A DNA stretch of 64,000 nt from contig JAFEMH010000529.1 of assembly GCA_022495995.1 (NCBI GenBank), forward strand, positions 62,001 through 126,000, in the 5' to 3' direction. Below, piece by piece: positions 35,010-46,251 of the stretch. The DNA comes from Adenophora triphylla var. japonica (taxonomy: Eukaryota > Streptophyta > Magnoliopsida > Asterales > Campanulaceae). The notes beneath the pieces are model-generated. The model was not told the origin of the DNA. It searched no databases and saw only the letters and a list, made by a program, of their open reading frames with translations. The translations under genes were made by a program, and so were the position numbers. The first letter of the stretch is position 1; each line of letters starts with the position of its first letter.

Positions 35010-35665
35010 ACTCCTTGTGTGGTTCTCGCATGATGGTTCTCGCATATTGTTTCTTGGTTCCCGTATGATGATTCCCGTATGATAGTTCTCGCATATTGTT
35101 TCTTGGTTCCCGTATGATGATTCCCGTATGATGGTTCTCGCATATTGTTTCTTGGTTGGTTCTCCCTATTTTTGGTTCTCCGTATATTGATTCTCGCATG
35201 ATGGTTCTCGTATGATTGGTTCTCGTATGATTGGTTCTCGTATGATGGTTCCCGTATGTTGGTTCCTGTATGATGGTTCCGTATATTGATTCTCGCATGA
35301 TGGTTCTCGTTTGATTGGTTCTCGTATGATTGGTTCTTGTATGATGGTTCCCGTATGATGGTTCCCGTATATTGATTCTTGCATGATGGTTCTCATATGA
35401 TTGGTGCTCGTATGATGGTTCCGTATGATGGTTCCTGTATATTGATTCTCGCATGATGGTTCTCGTATGATTGGTTCTCGTATGATGGTTCTCGTATGAT
35501 TGGTTCCCGTATGATGGTTCCGTATGATGGTTCTCGAATGTTGGTTCTCGTATATTGGTTCTTGGTTACAGTATGTTGGTTCTCGTATATTGGTTCTTGA
35601 TTCTCGTATATTGGTTCTTGGTTCTCGCATGTTAGTTCTCGCATCTCGTCAAGGGCAAATTGTAT
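35010..35665. repeat. Tandem array C of element 4 (14-17 bp unit)
   Basis: Roughly 40 copies of 'ggttctcgtatgat' and its variants 'ggttcccgtatgat' and 'gattctcgcatgat', arranged in a higher-order pattern of about 90 bases. Frames through it (N-H-H-T / R-E-P-S-Y repeats) are translated repeats, not protein genes. Confidence 0.9.
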
Positions 35666-35872
35666 TATGTATCTAGCATCATGGTTCTCGCATCTCGTAT
35701 CTTGTTTATTTGCTGTCATCTCTCTTGTGGGCCGAGCCCGCAGGACCCGACGACATTATTTTTCTAGCCTGTTAATATAGGCGGATTTCCATGAGGAGCA
35801 ACTCGTCATCTACGTGATTCGCGACTTGTGTGCATTATTTTACTCCTCAACTCGATCATAAATAATCGAGCT

Positions 35873-35889
35873 AAGGAGTCGGGGGCTTT
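35873..35889 (+). other. Polypurine tract of element 4
   Basis: aaggagtcgggggcttt stands directly before the right LTR, as expected for the plus-strand primer. Confidence 0.75.
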
Positions 35890-36033
35890 TGATGTGCCCG
35901 TAGAAAAAGATTAAACCCAATTACACCAAAGAGGCCTAATAAATATGTTTCGGGCCCAAGCCCACATGTGAGTCCAATACTTGGCTATATATACTCCCTC
36001 CCTCCATTTGCAAAGTAAGCTCTCTCTCCCTCT

Positions 36034-36068
<35 letters not shown>

Positions 36069-36266
36069 AAATGTCTTGTGATTATATGTATATACTTGCC
36101 ATAGATTGGATTGATGATTCTCACGCCTAAGGGTTTTGGGGGGAAAGACCCCCCACTCCTAACGATGTCTTGTTTTGTAGGTCCCGCGTTATATCGGACC
36201 CGAGGAACGTTCATCTATATCATACACCTTTGCCACCCCGGTGAGCCATTTTTCATGATAGCATCA
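35890..36266 (+). repeat. 3' LTR of element 4
   Basis: Matches the left LTR along its length. It is longer mainly because of an expanded CT run (36030-36065). It ends GATAGCATCA, followed by the TSD AAAAT. Confidence 0.9.
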
Positions 36267-36460
36267 AAAATACCCAAAGAAAAAAAAATACAAAAGAGTC
36301 ATTATGGGGAAAGTATTAGAATTTTTATTTGATAATTGCTGAACAATATAAATTTATGAATTAGTAACTCATATATTTATGTAGGATAAATTTTTGTATT
36401 GAACTTTTATGTCAAAATATTAGTAAACCCCAATTTTTCTAAACACTTGGGAAAAACCTA

Positions 36461-36748
36461 CTCCCTCCGTCCCACTTCAATTGATACTTATTTTCTTTTT
36501 GGTTCGTCCCACATCAATCGATACTTACCCAAAATGGAAAGGAATCTTCACTATTTACCCCACTCATTCTCTCTCCTATTTTACTTTTTCACTCACAACA
36601 TTCTCTCTCCTAACTATTCATCCCACTCATTCGCTCTCCTATTTTACTTTTACACTCACAACATTATCTCTCCACTTTTTCTCTCTCTTACATTTCCTTA
36701 ATATGTGTGCCCTTTTTTTTGGTATCCATTGAAGTGGGACGGAGGGAG
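36461..36748. mobile_element. Stowaway-like MITE 2
   Basis: Ends CTCCCTCCGTCCCACTTCAA and ...TTGAAGTGGGACGGAGGGAG are inverted repeats, flanked by TA (36459-36460, 36749-36750). 288 bases, noncoding; interior has an internal duplication of the 'ctcattctctctcctatttta' type. Confidence 0.9.
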
Positions 36749-36750
36749 TA

Positions 36751-37530
36751 TATTTTTTAAAATGCGGTGTCATTTTTGTAATAGCGTTTTTAAGAAAATG
36801 TGTGTTGACATTTTTGTAAATAACTAAAACTTCTTTTAAAATTACGCGATGACATTTTGTAAATATCGGAGTTCATTTACACCTCCTAACACTCTTTATC
36901 ATTAAAATTGACAATTTCTATTACTGTACATGACACTTTTTAACCTAAATACTGCTGATACTAAAAACACTGACACTGATACTCTTTTAACACTAGAATT
37001 TACACATGAAAATAATATCACTGACACTAAAAAATACTACCCCGACACACATTAATTTGATTGATTATAGTTAAGTTTAACATTTTAATCTTCATTACTG
37101 GCTTTTCCTCTTAATTTAGAAGACACCATATTACTAATATAATTTGGTCAAGGGTCATAAACCCTACAGTTAAACTTTACCAAGGGTGACCGAGATGGAA
37201 GAATTATTCAAGCAGCCCATCTCTCTAATGAAACTTTGTGCATGAATGAATTGCGACTTTTTAGCTACTTTGAAAAGTATAAGTCGCTTTTGAAGATTGT
37301 AAGGGTTGTTATAATTTACTATGTTCGTCCCAAAAATGAATTCTTTGTTTTTGTCTCAAAAAATAAATGATGAATATTTTTATTTATTTAAATTTGTTAT
37401 CGATTAAAAGATAATTTTTAAAAAATGTTATTCATTTTAAAATAAACGAAGAATACCATTTACTCATAATAAACGTATATCAAATGTCGCTACTGTTTTA
37501 AAAACAAATATAAATATGTATTTATTGCTT

Positions 37531-37533
<3 letters not shown>
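36751..37533. other. AT-rich intergenic DNA
   Basis: No coding signal. At 37318-37450 a stretch beginning gttcgtcccaaaaatgaatt resembles a decayed MITE, but no matching second end is visible. Confidence 0.5.

Positions 37534-37608
<75 letters not shown>
37534..37608. repeat. (TA)n microsatellite at the left border of the endogenous pararetrovirus
   Basis: An uninterrupted run of about 37 TA units. A similar run stands at the other border (45689-45733). Confidence 0.95.
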
Positions 37609-37610
<2 letters not shown>

Positions 37611-38474
37611 AAAATAAACAAAGGATCGATCTAAACTTAGACAAAGCATGAGAATAATAAAGATGACTAATAAAAATATATTAATTCTAAAGGAAAATTC
37701 ATGGAATTGCTACAGCTACAGTAAAACAGTAATTTTGACTTTTTTCTAATAGTAAATTTGACTTTTTTATTTTTAGGGTACGTGGTCTTTGTTCTACCCG
37801 GCACACACTTTATAAATTTTGAATATTATAAAGCCGCGATGAGTGAGGATAAAAACCTCCAACTCAAAAGTGTCTCTGAGACACCTTGACGCTACCTGGT
37901 TTCCGGCCGATATACCTCATTTATATTAAAAGTCTCTTTTACTAAAAGAAAGCATATGAATATAAAGAATAAATAAAGAACTCAGAATAATAAGAACAAC
38001 TTACTTCTTTATTTATGTATTTCTTCGTAATTTACAAGAATTGTACAGTGGATGGTTGGATACAGTGGATGGTTGGATACAGTGGATGGTTCAGGGGTAG
38101 AGAGATATCTAGAGAGAAGGGGAAGATGTGGAAACTGAAAAACTATCAAAAACCAAAACCTGCCTCCTAAGTGAGGAGAGTTTCTTATTTATATTACAAG
38201 GGGGAGTAGTGGATCGCGCCACATGTTCGGTACGCATTTGTCCTCTTTTAGAGGGATCCACAACTTTAGACTAATACATATATTTACAAAATAAATTGTC
38301 ATCCACTGAGAAAGTGGATTCCATATGTCGGGGCGGCTTCACTGTGTGGGATGCCCTTTTCTTTGTCTTTCTCTGATTTGTCAATTATGGTGGGGGTCAC
38401 CATATTGTTTTGTCTGGCTGCTTTCCTGTTCATCTTTTGTTTGGATGCTGACATGTTTGCTGTTGTAATTGATT
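37609..38474 (-). promoter_or_regulatory. Noncoding region of the endogenous pararetrovirus
   Basis: It follows the end of the second gene. A TATA-like string (TAATATAAATAAG on the minus strand, about 38187-38199) may be the promoter of the pregenomic RNA. At 38045-38095 a 17-18 bp unit (atacagtggatggttgg type) is repeated three times. No primer-binding site for tRNA-Met is recognised. Confidence 0.5.
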
Positions 38475-40569
38475 TCAAAGATCCAGTTCGAGCTCCTGGA
38501 TTGGCTGAGTGAATATGTCTTCATTGTTGTAAAATTCATCTTCTGGCATTGTTGATGATGAGCCGCTTCCTTCGTCACTGAGCTGGTTCATTAATCTTTC
38601 AAAGTCTGTCTGATTGGAACACTGAGCCATCTGTGCCATGATCTGTTGTTTCTTTTGAAGGAATTCTTCGTTTTTCTGGATTTGTTTGGGTGGAACATTT
38701 TTGAGGAATTTTGTGTTTCTTTTGAAATAATCGTTGACCCCACCAAATTGCATTTGCATATTTCGCTTTTCTCCCACCATTTTATCTTATGTTTTCGGAT
38801 CAAAGTGGGAAGAATTGTTTTCCTTACACACTCACACTTTTGTTGCCCATGGGCACAGTCACATATTTGTTTTTCCTTTAGATCAAATTCTGTCATGAAA
38901 ATCCAAGGGACCTGGAAAGTATGACAGAATAAGGACCATAGAGGAGATTGTTCAAAAGGTTCTGGATATATGGAATTTTTTGACCAATGGTCGAAGGCTA
39001 TCTGTACATCATTAGGAACTATTGTTTTGTCCACCCAAAATTTTTCCACCATATTTGAAACCAGAATGGGGTAGGAAAGGAAAATTGTGGTGAGAAGTAG
39101 AAAAAATATGATAGGGAAAAAGATTTGTTTTGCTTAAGAAAAGCCCGTGACTGTGCCGTAATATAATCCCAATAATTGAATCGGGATGACCCATTTTGAA
39201 AATGCAAATCTTTAGCTTCATTGGGCTTTAGGCCCCGATCCGATACGAGATAAGATTTTTAAAACTGGACCTTACAATATCTCGACTTTGGACGTGTCTA
39301 GATGATCGCCGAGTATTGGAAGGTGGTCGATTTTGTTTGAATCAAAATTTTTTCATAAAAAATTGGGATTTGGTAAAGTTGTCAGGTAGATAATTGTGGG
39401 TTTCTGGAAGGAGGCATTGTGAAATCTGGTAAGGATGCCAATTAGAATTATTTTCAAAATACTCTGGTTCAATGACACAGATGAATTCTTCAAATGATTT
39501 GTAGGTATAAACAGTTGGAGGAGTCTGTTTTGGGCTTGGGCTGGGAACTATTTGTTTATAAAAAGGGGGTGGTGTTAGTTTCTGTTTTGGGCTTGGACAT
39601 GGTAGAGGTAAATGTGGGCTTGATGGTTGGGGACATTCTGCTTTGAGAGATGTTTTGTAAGTCTTTTGTGATGGTGGCCCTAAAGGGAATCCTATTGAGG
39701 ATGAAGATGGTTGGGGCAAAGTTGCAAGGACTGTAAATTTGTTTTCTATTTTTGGTGATTTATCAGGGATGAAAATTGGAGATTTTGTAGGAGGAGGAAC
39801 AATAGTAAATAAGGGTTTCTTATCTTTATTTTTCTCCATAGGGTTTGAAAACATCCTGCAAAAAGATAATTATCCCGTAATATTTTTTAGCCAAAGGAAA
39901 TTAAGTTCAATATGAACTAATTTAAGACTTTGTCTTTTATACCATAATGTATTTTGTAATGCTATTTCTAAAGAGGTCCAAATATGATAATTGAGAGGAT
40001 AATAGGGATCTCTTTTCCTTTCTTCTATTATTCTTTTTTCGAGATCTTTAATTTCTTTTAGTAATCTATCTTCTTTTCTTTTGAGTAGTTTAAAAGATTC
40101 CATATAATATATCATTGTGCCAATTCCTGTGAACATGAAATTAATCTGGTATTAGTAAAGGATTTTGTCTAGAGTTTCCAATATGATCACTTTCAATACA
40201 TTTTATTATTCTTTTTAATGCTGCAATATTCGCATTTATAGAGGGTTTGTATTTTTGAGCAAAATCATTTTCTAAGAGTTCTTCTAAATCCATGATGTGC
40301 CATCTAAGTTCTGCTATTTTACTAATTGGAATTTTTGTCCTTATGTTTTTACTTTCTTGAAGTAGTACATCTGTTTTTTGAAAACAATATTTTAAATAAT
40401 TTATGTTGTTCAGATATATGAGTTGACCATCTATTTTCATATGCCATTGTACTGGTTTTTGTTGGTCAATAGTCATCTGGATTGTATCTTGGTAGAATTT
40501 TTGTCTTGGTGATAATATTTGTTGGGATGAAGATCCTGTTTCTAATTTTTGTTTTTTAAGGTTTTCCAT
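38475..40569 (-). pseudogene. Second gene (unknown function) of the endogenous pararetrovirus, in pieces
   Basis: The ATG at 40569 overlaps the end of the polyprotein frame (stop at 40556-40558). The pieces are 40569-40141 (142 codons), 40136-39870 (88 codons, helical and charged), 39854-39342 (170 codons, long P/S/K-rich stretch), 39221-38591 in two frames (with a cluster of C-x-C and C-x-x-x-x-x-C residues near 38860) and 38780-38475. Each change of piece is a stop or frameshift. Whether the native state was one protein or several is unclear. I recognise no enzyme motif. Position after RNase H suggests the uncharacterised second gene of Florendovirus. Confidence 0.55.
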
Positions 40570-42202
40570 TATTTCCTTGTAGGAATTCTCTAGTTAGGAA
40601 ATCTGGGATTGAATTGTCTTTTCCTGCAATATGAATAATTTCAAAATCAAAAATTGATAATAATGCTTGCCATCTGGCAAATATTTGTTTTGCAGCTAAA
40701 TTTTTTACGTCTTTTTGTAGAACATCTTTAGCAGCTTTACAGTCTACTTTAACAGTGAATTTTTGATTAAGTAAGTCGTCTTGAAATTTTGTTATGCATA
40801 ATACTATGGAAAGAATTTCCTTTTTTATTGTGGAATATTTGGATTGGGTTTCATTCCATATTCCTGAATAATACCTTATTATATGGATTTTTCCATTAAT
40901 TTCTTGAGTTAATATTCCTCCATATCCTATGTCTGAAGCGTCTGTAGATACTGTTTTTGGTGCGTTTGGATCACATATTGTTAAACAGGGTAATTGTTTT
41001 ACATATAACTTAATTTGTTTTATTACATTAGTGTGTTCTTTTGTCCAAGGTTTTGGATTTTTCTTTAATCTGTCATAAAGAGGTTTGCAGATTTGTCTTA
41101 TCTTTGGAAGAAAATCAGCTATGTAGTTTAACGATCCTAAAAACCTTTGTAATTGAGTTTTGTCTTTTATTTCATCTGGAAATTTGTCCGCAAAGTCTAT
41201 TGATCTTTGGATAGGTATTATTGTGTTATTGGTTATTTCATGACCTAAGAACCTTATTTTTGTTTGATATAACTTTATCTTAGGTTTAGATAAAACCAGT
41301 CCATTTTTTATCATTGTTTTGTAAAATATGTTTAGATGTTTTTCATGTTGTCCTAAATCTTTACTAAAAACTAAAACATCATCTATGTAAACTATAATAA
41401 ATGTGTAAGGGTTAAATATTTCATTCATGATTTTTTGAAATTCACTTGGTGCATTTTTTAACCCAAATGGCATTACATTCCATTCGTATTGTCCGAATGG
41501 TACTGTGAATGCTGTTTTGTATCTATCTTGTTCTGCTATTTGGATTTGCCAAAATCCTGATTTCATATCAAATTTTGAAAATATTGATGCATTGTGAAGT
41601 CTTTTTAATAAATCTTGTTTATTAGGGATTGGATATCTAATCCATTTTAAGGCTGTGTTTAATGGTTTATAATTTATCACTAACCTTGGAGCTCCTCTCT
41701 CAATCTCTGCATTTTTTGTGACATAGAAAGCAGAGCATGACCATGGTGATTTGCTTTTCCTTATTAATTTTTTATCTAATAATTCTTTTATCTCTTTCTT
41801 ACAATATTCTAGTAATTCTTGGTTCATTTGGATTGGTCTTGCTTTAGTTGGAATCATTCTTTCATTAAATTCTTTTTCGTATGGTAATGTTATGACATGT
41901 TTCTTTCTTTCCCAAAAAGCTGTGGGTAGGTCAGAACATAAGGTTTTCTCAAATTTTTCTAATATCTTTTCAATTTTAATTTTGCATTCTTCTGATTGCA
42001 ATTTTTCTTCTAACTTTGTATTATGTAAGTCTTCTTTTAAGAATTCAATTTGTTTTTGTAATGAGTTTATTTTTGTTATGTTTGCTTTTTGTACATTATT
42101 AACATCATGGGTAGAAACTGGATATATGAATTTAAATATTATTTTTTGTCCTAATATTTTTGTTTCTACTCCTTGTTTGGATACTTTAAAGGGATATAAC
42201 AT
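40556..42202 (-). pseudogene. Reverse transcriptase and RNase H of the endogenous pararetrovirus, long open segment
   Basis: A 548-codon frame is intact. RT motifs in order are an R-P-x-x-x-N-Q-E entry region, a palm block with FSKFDMKSGFWQI, then MPFGLKNAP and the catalytic YIDDV, with FLGHEI after the palm. RNase H follows with a TDASDIGYGG box, KKEILSI, KVDCKAA and a DNSIPDFLTRE end. The enzyme would convert pregenomic RNA to DNA. It is in the same frame as the protease upstream, separated by a single stop at 42320-42322. It is the best preserved coding segment of the whole window. Given the broken partners, no function is expected. Confidence 0.9.
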
Positions 42203-42319
42203 TTGTAGGAAAGGATTTCCTAATATTACTCTTGTATTTAAATCTTTTACAAGTATTAAACTTGTTTTAAAACAAATGTTATTATTACATATGTGAGCTT
42301 CGTATTTTATATTTAACTT

Positions 42320-42865
42320 TTAATAAGGAAGAGTTTGTCTTGAGAGGTTTTGTTTTGTTTTAATAAAATATTTGGAGGGTATTATGCCTTGCTCTATACG
42401 GTTTAGATCTGCTCCTGAGTCTAGCATGGCTATTCCTTCATATTGGAAGGTTCCTATTGTCATTTTTATGGTGACATACCATTTTTGAAACCTAACTTTA
42501 TTTATTGCATATAAACTTCCTTCTGTGTCTTCTTCTGTTTCTGTTGAAGAGGATGTTTCTGTTTCCGTATTTTCTCTAGTTTTTATTATTATTCCTTTGT
42601 CTTTCCCAAAAGGGTTTTGAAATTGTTCATCTAATTTTTTAGAGGGTTTTTTATCTAAATTTTTGGAGGGTTCTCCTTTATAAGTCGCACTTATTTGTTT
42701 TTTAATTTCATGTATTGTTACTTTTGCTTCTAATTCTTTTTGTGATTTTTGTAATTCTAGATTACTTTGTTTTAATAATTTTATTTCTTGCTTTATTTCT
42801 CTGATTTCTTTTTGTAAATCTAGTGAAGAAATTTGCTTCTTTTTGTCTTGGAACATTTGTACCAC
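42320..42865 (-). pseudogene. Aspartic protease segment of the endogenous pararetrovirus
   Basis: A charged coiled-coil region (KKQISSLDLQKEIREIKQEI) and an S/T/E-rich linker precede the protease active site, AMLDSGADLN (DSGA type), near 42420. An in-frame TAA ends the segment before RT, which then continues in the same frame. The protease would have cut the polyprotein. Confidence 0.8.
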
Positions 42866-43227
42866 ATCTTCATATTGGGATGGTGTTGAAGGTTCTGGTT
42901 TTTCCTCCTTTATGGTTTTCTCTAATTGTCTTAGGAATTTTCGTTTTATAACTGGTTCCTTTATCTCTTTAATTTTTCTAATATTTCATCATATTGTTCT
43001 ATAGTATTAATTTTTGTCGTACACATACATACTCCTTTGCATCCATTTTGACATCCATTAATTTCTTCTTCATTATCTGTGAAATCCGTGCTAAAAGAGG
43101 GGTCTTCTCCACTAATTTGTTCGTTTTCTGTGGTTGTTACCTCTAGATTATCTATTTGGGATATTATTTGATCTATCTCTTTTATATTAAGATTATTGCA
43201 AATTTGTTTTATTTGTTTTCTAGCTGG

Positions 43228-43271
43228 GCAGTCCCTAGCTATGTGTCCAGGTTTTCTACATAGGAAACACT
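43228..43271 (-). pseudogene. CCHC zinc knuckle of the coat protein region
   Basis: The minus strand encodes CFLCRKPGHIARDC, a perfect C-x2-C-x4-H-x4-C knuckle, after a K/N/Y-rich basic stretch (43275-43490). This is the RNA-binding end of caulimovirid coat proteins. The adjoining frame downstream (to about 42900) is acidic and broken. Confidence 0.8.
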
Positions 43272-43469
43272 TTATTGTTTTATTGTGGGTGTTTGTGTAT
43301 TTATTATTTTTCTTATATTTCTTGTTATTATATTTGTTATTATATCTTTTCTTGTGACTTGAATTTTTATAATATTCAGGTGTTTCTTTTGTGTATTTTT
43401 TATTTGTTTTCCTATGTTTTCTTCTATAAGTCTTGTTTTTATAATAAGGATTGTGTTCATTTCTTTTCT

Positions 43470-44466
43470 TTTTATGAGGTGGTTTTAATTTTCCAAACCC
43501 AAATTGTTCACACCAATTTCCTAATTCTTTACGTGTTTGTGCACTTTCTTTCTTTAATTTATAATTTAATCTTTGGTCCTGACATAATCTTAGTCCTGTT
43601 ATATTTACACTAGTGATTAAATCTCCATAGGTTAATTCATTATAAGAAATTTTTCCAAATTTTTGTTCTATTGTTTCTTTTACTTTTTCTGAAAATAATC
43701 CTGGTAATCCAGTAATAAATTTTTCTTTCCAGTATATGTTATTTGGGTGCGCTAGATTAAAAACTCTTTGTAAGAAATTCTCTTTATACCATTTGAATTG
43801 TCCTAATTTTACGCATTTTAAGTTTTGTAATATTTGAATTTCTTTACGTATATAAATCTATGTCTCCTATGAAATGGGTTGTGATGTTAAATATTAGGGT
43901 TATTAATTGTCTTTGGTGCAGTCTTCCAATTTCATCTACTAAAGGTTGTCCTTGAGCATCATTTCTTACTTGATTAAAATAGCATTTTTTATTTCTTCTC
44001 CTAATAATTTATCCCACCAGGTACGTAACTGTCCTGTGAAACCTAAGATTATATTTTCTGTGGCTTGTCTTTCTGTAATATTTTGTGTTTTGTAAATATT
44101 TCCTACAATTATCATTTCTTTCGTTTTATTAATAATTTCCATTTCACTTAATCCATCAATGTTCCATTCATAAATATTTTTTGCATTGTAAGATTTTTGT
44201 TGATTTCCTATTATTTCTAAATCATCCGCCTCTTTTTTATAAAAACCTTGAATAGCTTGTATTAGTTTATCTTTATTGTCTATCTCATAATTTTCAGAAT
44301 CAAGGATGGATTCTGATTCAGATGTTGATTGTTCATTATATTCTGTTAACACTCTAATGGTTTTGCTGTCACTTGTACTTGTTTCCTTTTTTACTCGTAT
44401 GTATGCATCTATGTTTTGCATTAAATTATTTATGGGATCATGTAAGGTTGGTCTAACACCGGACAT
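43470..44466 (-). pseudogene. Coat protein region of the endogenous pararetrovirus
   Basis: 44466-43966 is open and contains an acidic N-part (S/T/E-rich) and the box ATENIILGFTGQLRTWWDKL, typical of caulimovirid coat proteins (G-F-x-G-x-L-x-x-W-W-D). The rest (43965-43470) continues in other frames because of at least two frameshifts. A linker region of uncertain content occupies 44467-45300, including a 107-codon frame at 44886-44563. Confidence 0.7.
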
Positions 44467-45325
44467 TTTAAATGGATTTTCTGAAGGTGGTATCTGTTTA
44501 TTATATGAGGTTGATGCTTTTTCCTTTCTGTTTGAAGGTGTTTTATTATATAATTCAGCATATTACGTGTATCTTTTGGATATTATTCCTGTTTCTGGTT
44601 GTTTATTAATTGGGGTAGGAAATTCTGTTTGTGTTGTAAGACCATCTACTTCTTCTTTTACCATTGTTATACCATTTGTAACAATATCTATTTTGTTTTC
44701 TACTCTGTCCAATTGTTGTCCTATTGTATGTATTGATAAATTTGTCCAATTATTTTGCAAATGTAAGTCTTTCGTTAGTCTTTCTTCTATTTGGTCAGGG
44801 TGGACTATTGGTAAAATTCCATGTGTGATTCCATTTTTACAAAAATAGGGGTTCAAGCGGAGGTCTTTCACTTTCATAGAATTCATTACTTGGTAGGTTG
44901 TTTCTTTGTTACTTTATACCATTTTTTAAGGTTCGAGTTATTGGGTTTAGTTTGTATAGGTATTTATTGTTTAGGAATTCAAAGAATGGTATATGTATTT
45001 CTTGTATTTTACATAAGTCATAATATGCTTCTTTAATTATTTTTGTTCTTTTTCGTTATATGTTTTAAAGAATAATTCTCTATTTTTATTATTTTCTTCA
45101 CTTTGGAATTCTTCTCTTAAAACCTTTTTATTTAATCTAAATTCATTTTTATCATATTTAATGTGAAATTACTATCTTCATATGGATGGGCAAAATTTCC
45201 ATCTCTTTTTATGCCAATATTATTGGCTTCATATACATTTTCTGTTTCAATTTCTGATTCTAAAATTGGTTGATTGTTTTGTGAATTATTTCTCTGCTGG
45301 AATTCACCTATTCCTGAAGTGGATC

Positions 45326-45686
45326 TTAAATTTGGTATATTAAAATTAAGATTTTTGTTTCGTTTAAAGATTGTGTTCTTTTGAATTTTAGTTCTACTGA
45401 ACCATCGACGTATTGTGTGACTTGTTCTAATTCACTTGTCTGCTTATTTTTTGCACTTGTGTCTGGTACAGTCTTTGCCGGATAAGTCCATTTTTCTGGC
45501 AAAGTTATTTCACTCCATTTGATTGTTTTAGGAATAGTTATATTTGCTTTTGTATGATCAATTTCCCAAAAAACCGTTTCTCCGGTAGTCTTGCTTCTAT
45601 TAAAAGCATTTGGACAGAGTCCAGTATTCATTACTTTGTATTGAAGTCTACAAAATATTTCATAAATATGAGAACCTACTTGCATA

Positions 45687-45688
<2 letters not shown>
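45326..45688 (-). pseudogene. Movement protein C-terminal part, truncated by (TA)n
   Basis: The open segment holds LQYKVMNTGLCPNAF and then PKTIKWSEITLPEKW. The latter P-K-x-I-x-W-x-E-x-x-x-P box is typical of the end of caulimovirid 30K-type movement proteins. It begins abruptly at the (TA)n border, so the N-terminal part of the domain is missing. The protein would widen plasmodesmata for cell-to-cell spread; this copy cannot. Confidence 0.65.

Positions 45689-45733
<45 letters not shown>
45689..45733. repeat. (TA)n microsatellite at the right border of the endogenous pararetrovirus
   Basis: About 22 uninterrupted TA units at the point where the viral frame is cut. Confidence 0.95.
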
Positions 45734-45736
<3 letters not shown>

Positions 45737-45963
45737 ACTCAGTTTTAAATAAACCAAAAATGTGGCATTTATCAGAAACGAAAGAAGTATTATTACAAAT
45801 ATTGCCTCGGCAATTCTACAATAAAATTGACACTCATTTCAAAACAAGCGATTACCTAAACATAGCAAGGTAAAATTACTTACTTACCAGTTACCACCCC
45901 TAATCGTTGCAATTAATCCAATGATTTCTATAGTAATTTTCTTAAGGATTTGAAGTATTATTA
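45734..45963. other. Short segment between (TA)n and MITE 3
   Basis: On the + strand a frame of about 40 codons (MWHLSETKEVLLQ..., 45760-45873) is open, ending at a stop. I do not recognise it. It could be an inverted viral piece or chance. Confidence 0.25.
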
Positions 45964-45965
45964 TA

Positions 45966-46250
45966 CTCCCTCCGTCCCGGAACAATCTTCACACTTTCCC
46001 TTTTGGGCGTCCCAAAACTTACTTCACACATTTAAAACTTACCTAAAATGGAAAGGAATCTTTACTATTCTCTCCACTCATTCTCTCTCCTACATTATTT
46101 TAATACTCACAACACCATTATAATTTACTATTCACTCCACTCATTCTCTCTCCTATTTTATTTTCACACTCACAACACTTTCAATATAATACTCCCTCCT
46201 TAAAACCAGTGCAAACAGTGTTTGTGAAAATTGTTCCGGGACGGAGGGAG
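45966..46250. mobile_element. Stowaway-like MITE 3, target of element 3
   Basis: Ends CTCCCTCCGTCCCGGAACAA and ...TTGTTCCGGGACGGAGGGAG. The left TA is at 45964-45965. The right TA is split: T at 46251 and its partner A at 59211, after element 3. Element 3 landed within the last five bases and duplicated GGAGT. Confidence 0.9.
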
Positions 46251-46251
46251 T

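Larger units (their letters stand above)
30937..36266 (+). mobile_element. Element 4: complete non-coding LTR retrotransposon (LARD-like)
   Basis: Two direct repeats of 355 and 377 bases (TGATGTGCCC...GCATCA) bound the element. A 5-base target-site duplication AAAAT lies at 30932-30936 and 36267-36271. A primer-binding-like site follows the left LTR and a purine tract precedes the right LTR. The interior (about 4.6 kb) encodes no gag or pol; it has three tandem arrays and T/A-rich DNA. The LTR ends and the primer site resemble those of elements 2 and 3, so it may use proteins of that family (inference). The LTR repeats, TSD and PPT make the call firm; orientation follows from PBS and PPT. Confidence 0.9.
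37609..45688 (-). mobile_element. Endogenous caulimovirid (plant pararetrovirus), Florendovirus-like, near full length, inactivated
   Basis: On the minus strand the order is movement-protein end, coat-protein region, CCHC zinc finger, aspartic protease, RT and RNase H, then a second gene of unknown function, then a noncoding region with a TATA box. No integrase and no LTRs are present, which with this order marks Caulimoviridae rather than a retrotransposon. A downstream second gene after RNase H is the layout described for Florendovirus. The length (about 8.1 kb) is about one genome. (TA)n runs lie at both borders. The first gene is broken by stops and frameshifts, and the movement-protein N-terminus is missing, so the copy cannot be active as it stands. 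Genus is inference. Confidence 0.8.

Noticed and set aside
35166..35719. Long overlapping minus-strand frames (N-H-H-T / R-E-P repeats)
   Set aside because: They are the three frames of a 14-17 bp tandem repeat that lacks stops by chance; composition is purely repetitive.
37318..37450. Decayed MITE starting gttcgtccc
   Set aside because: No second inverted end or TA duplication can be found.
41751..42296. + strand frame of 181 codons
   Set aside because: Shadow of the RT frame; phenylalanine/serine-rich with no motif.
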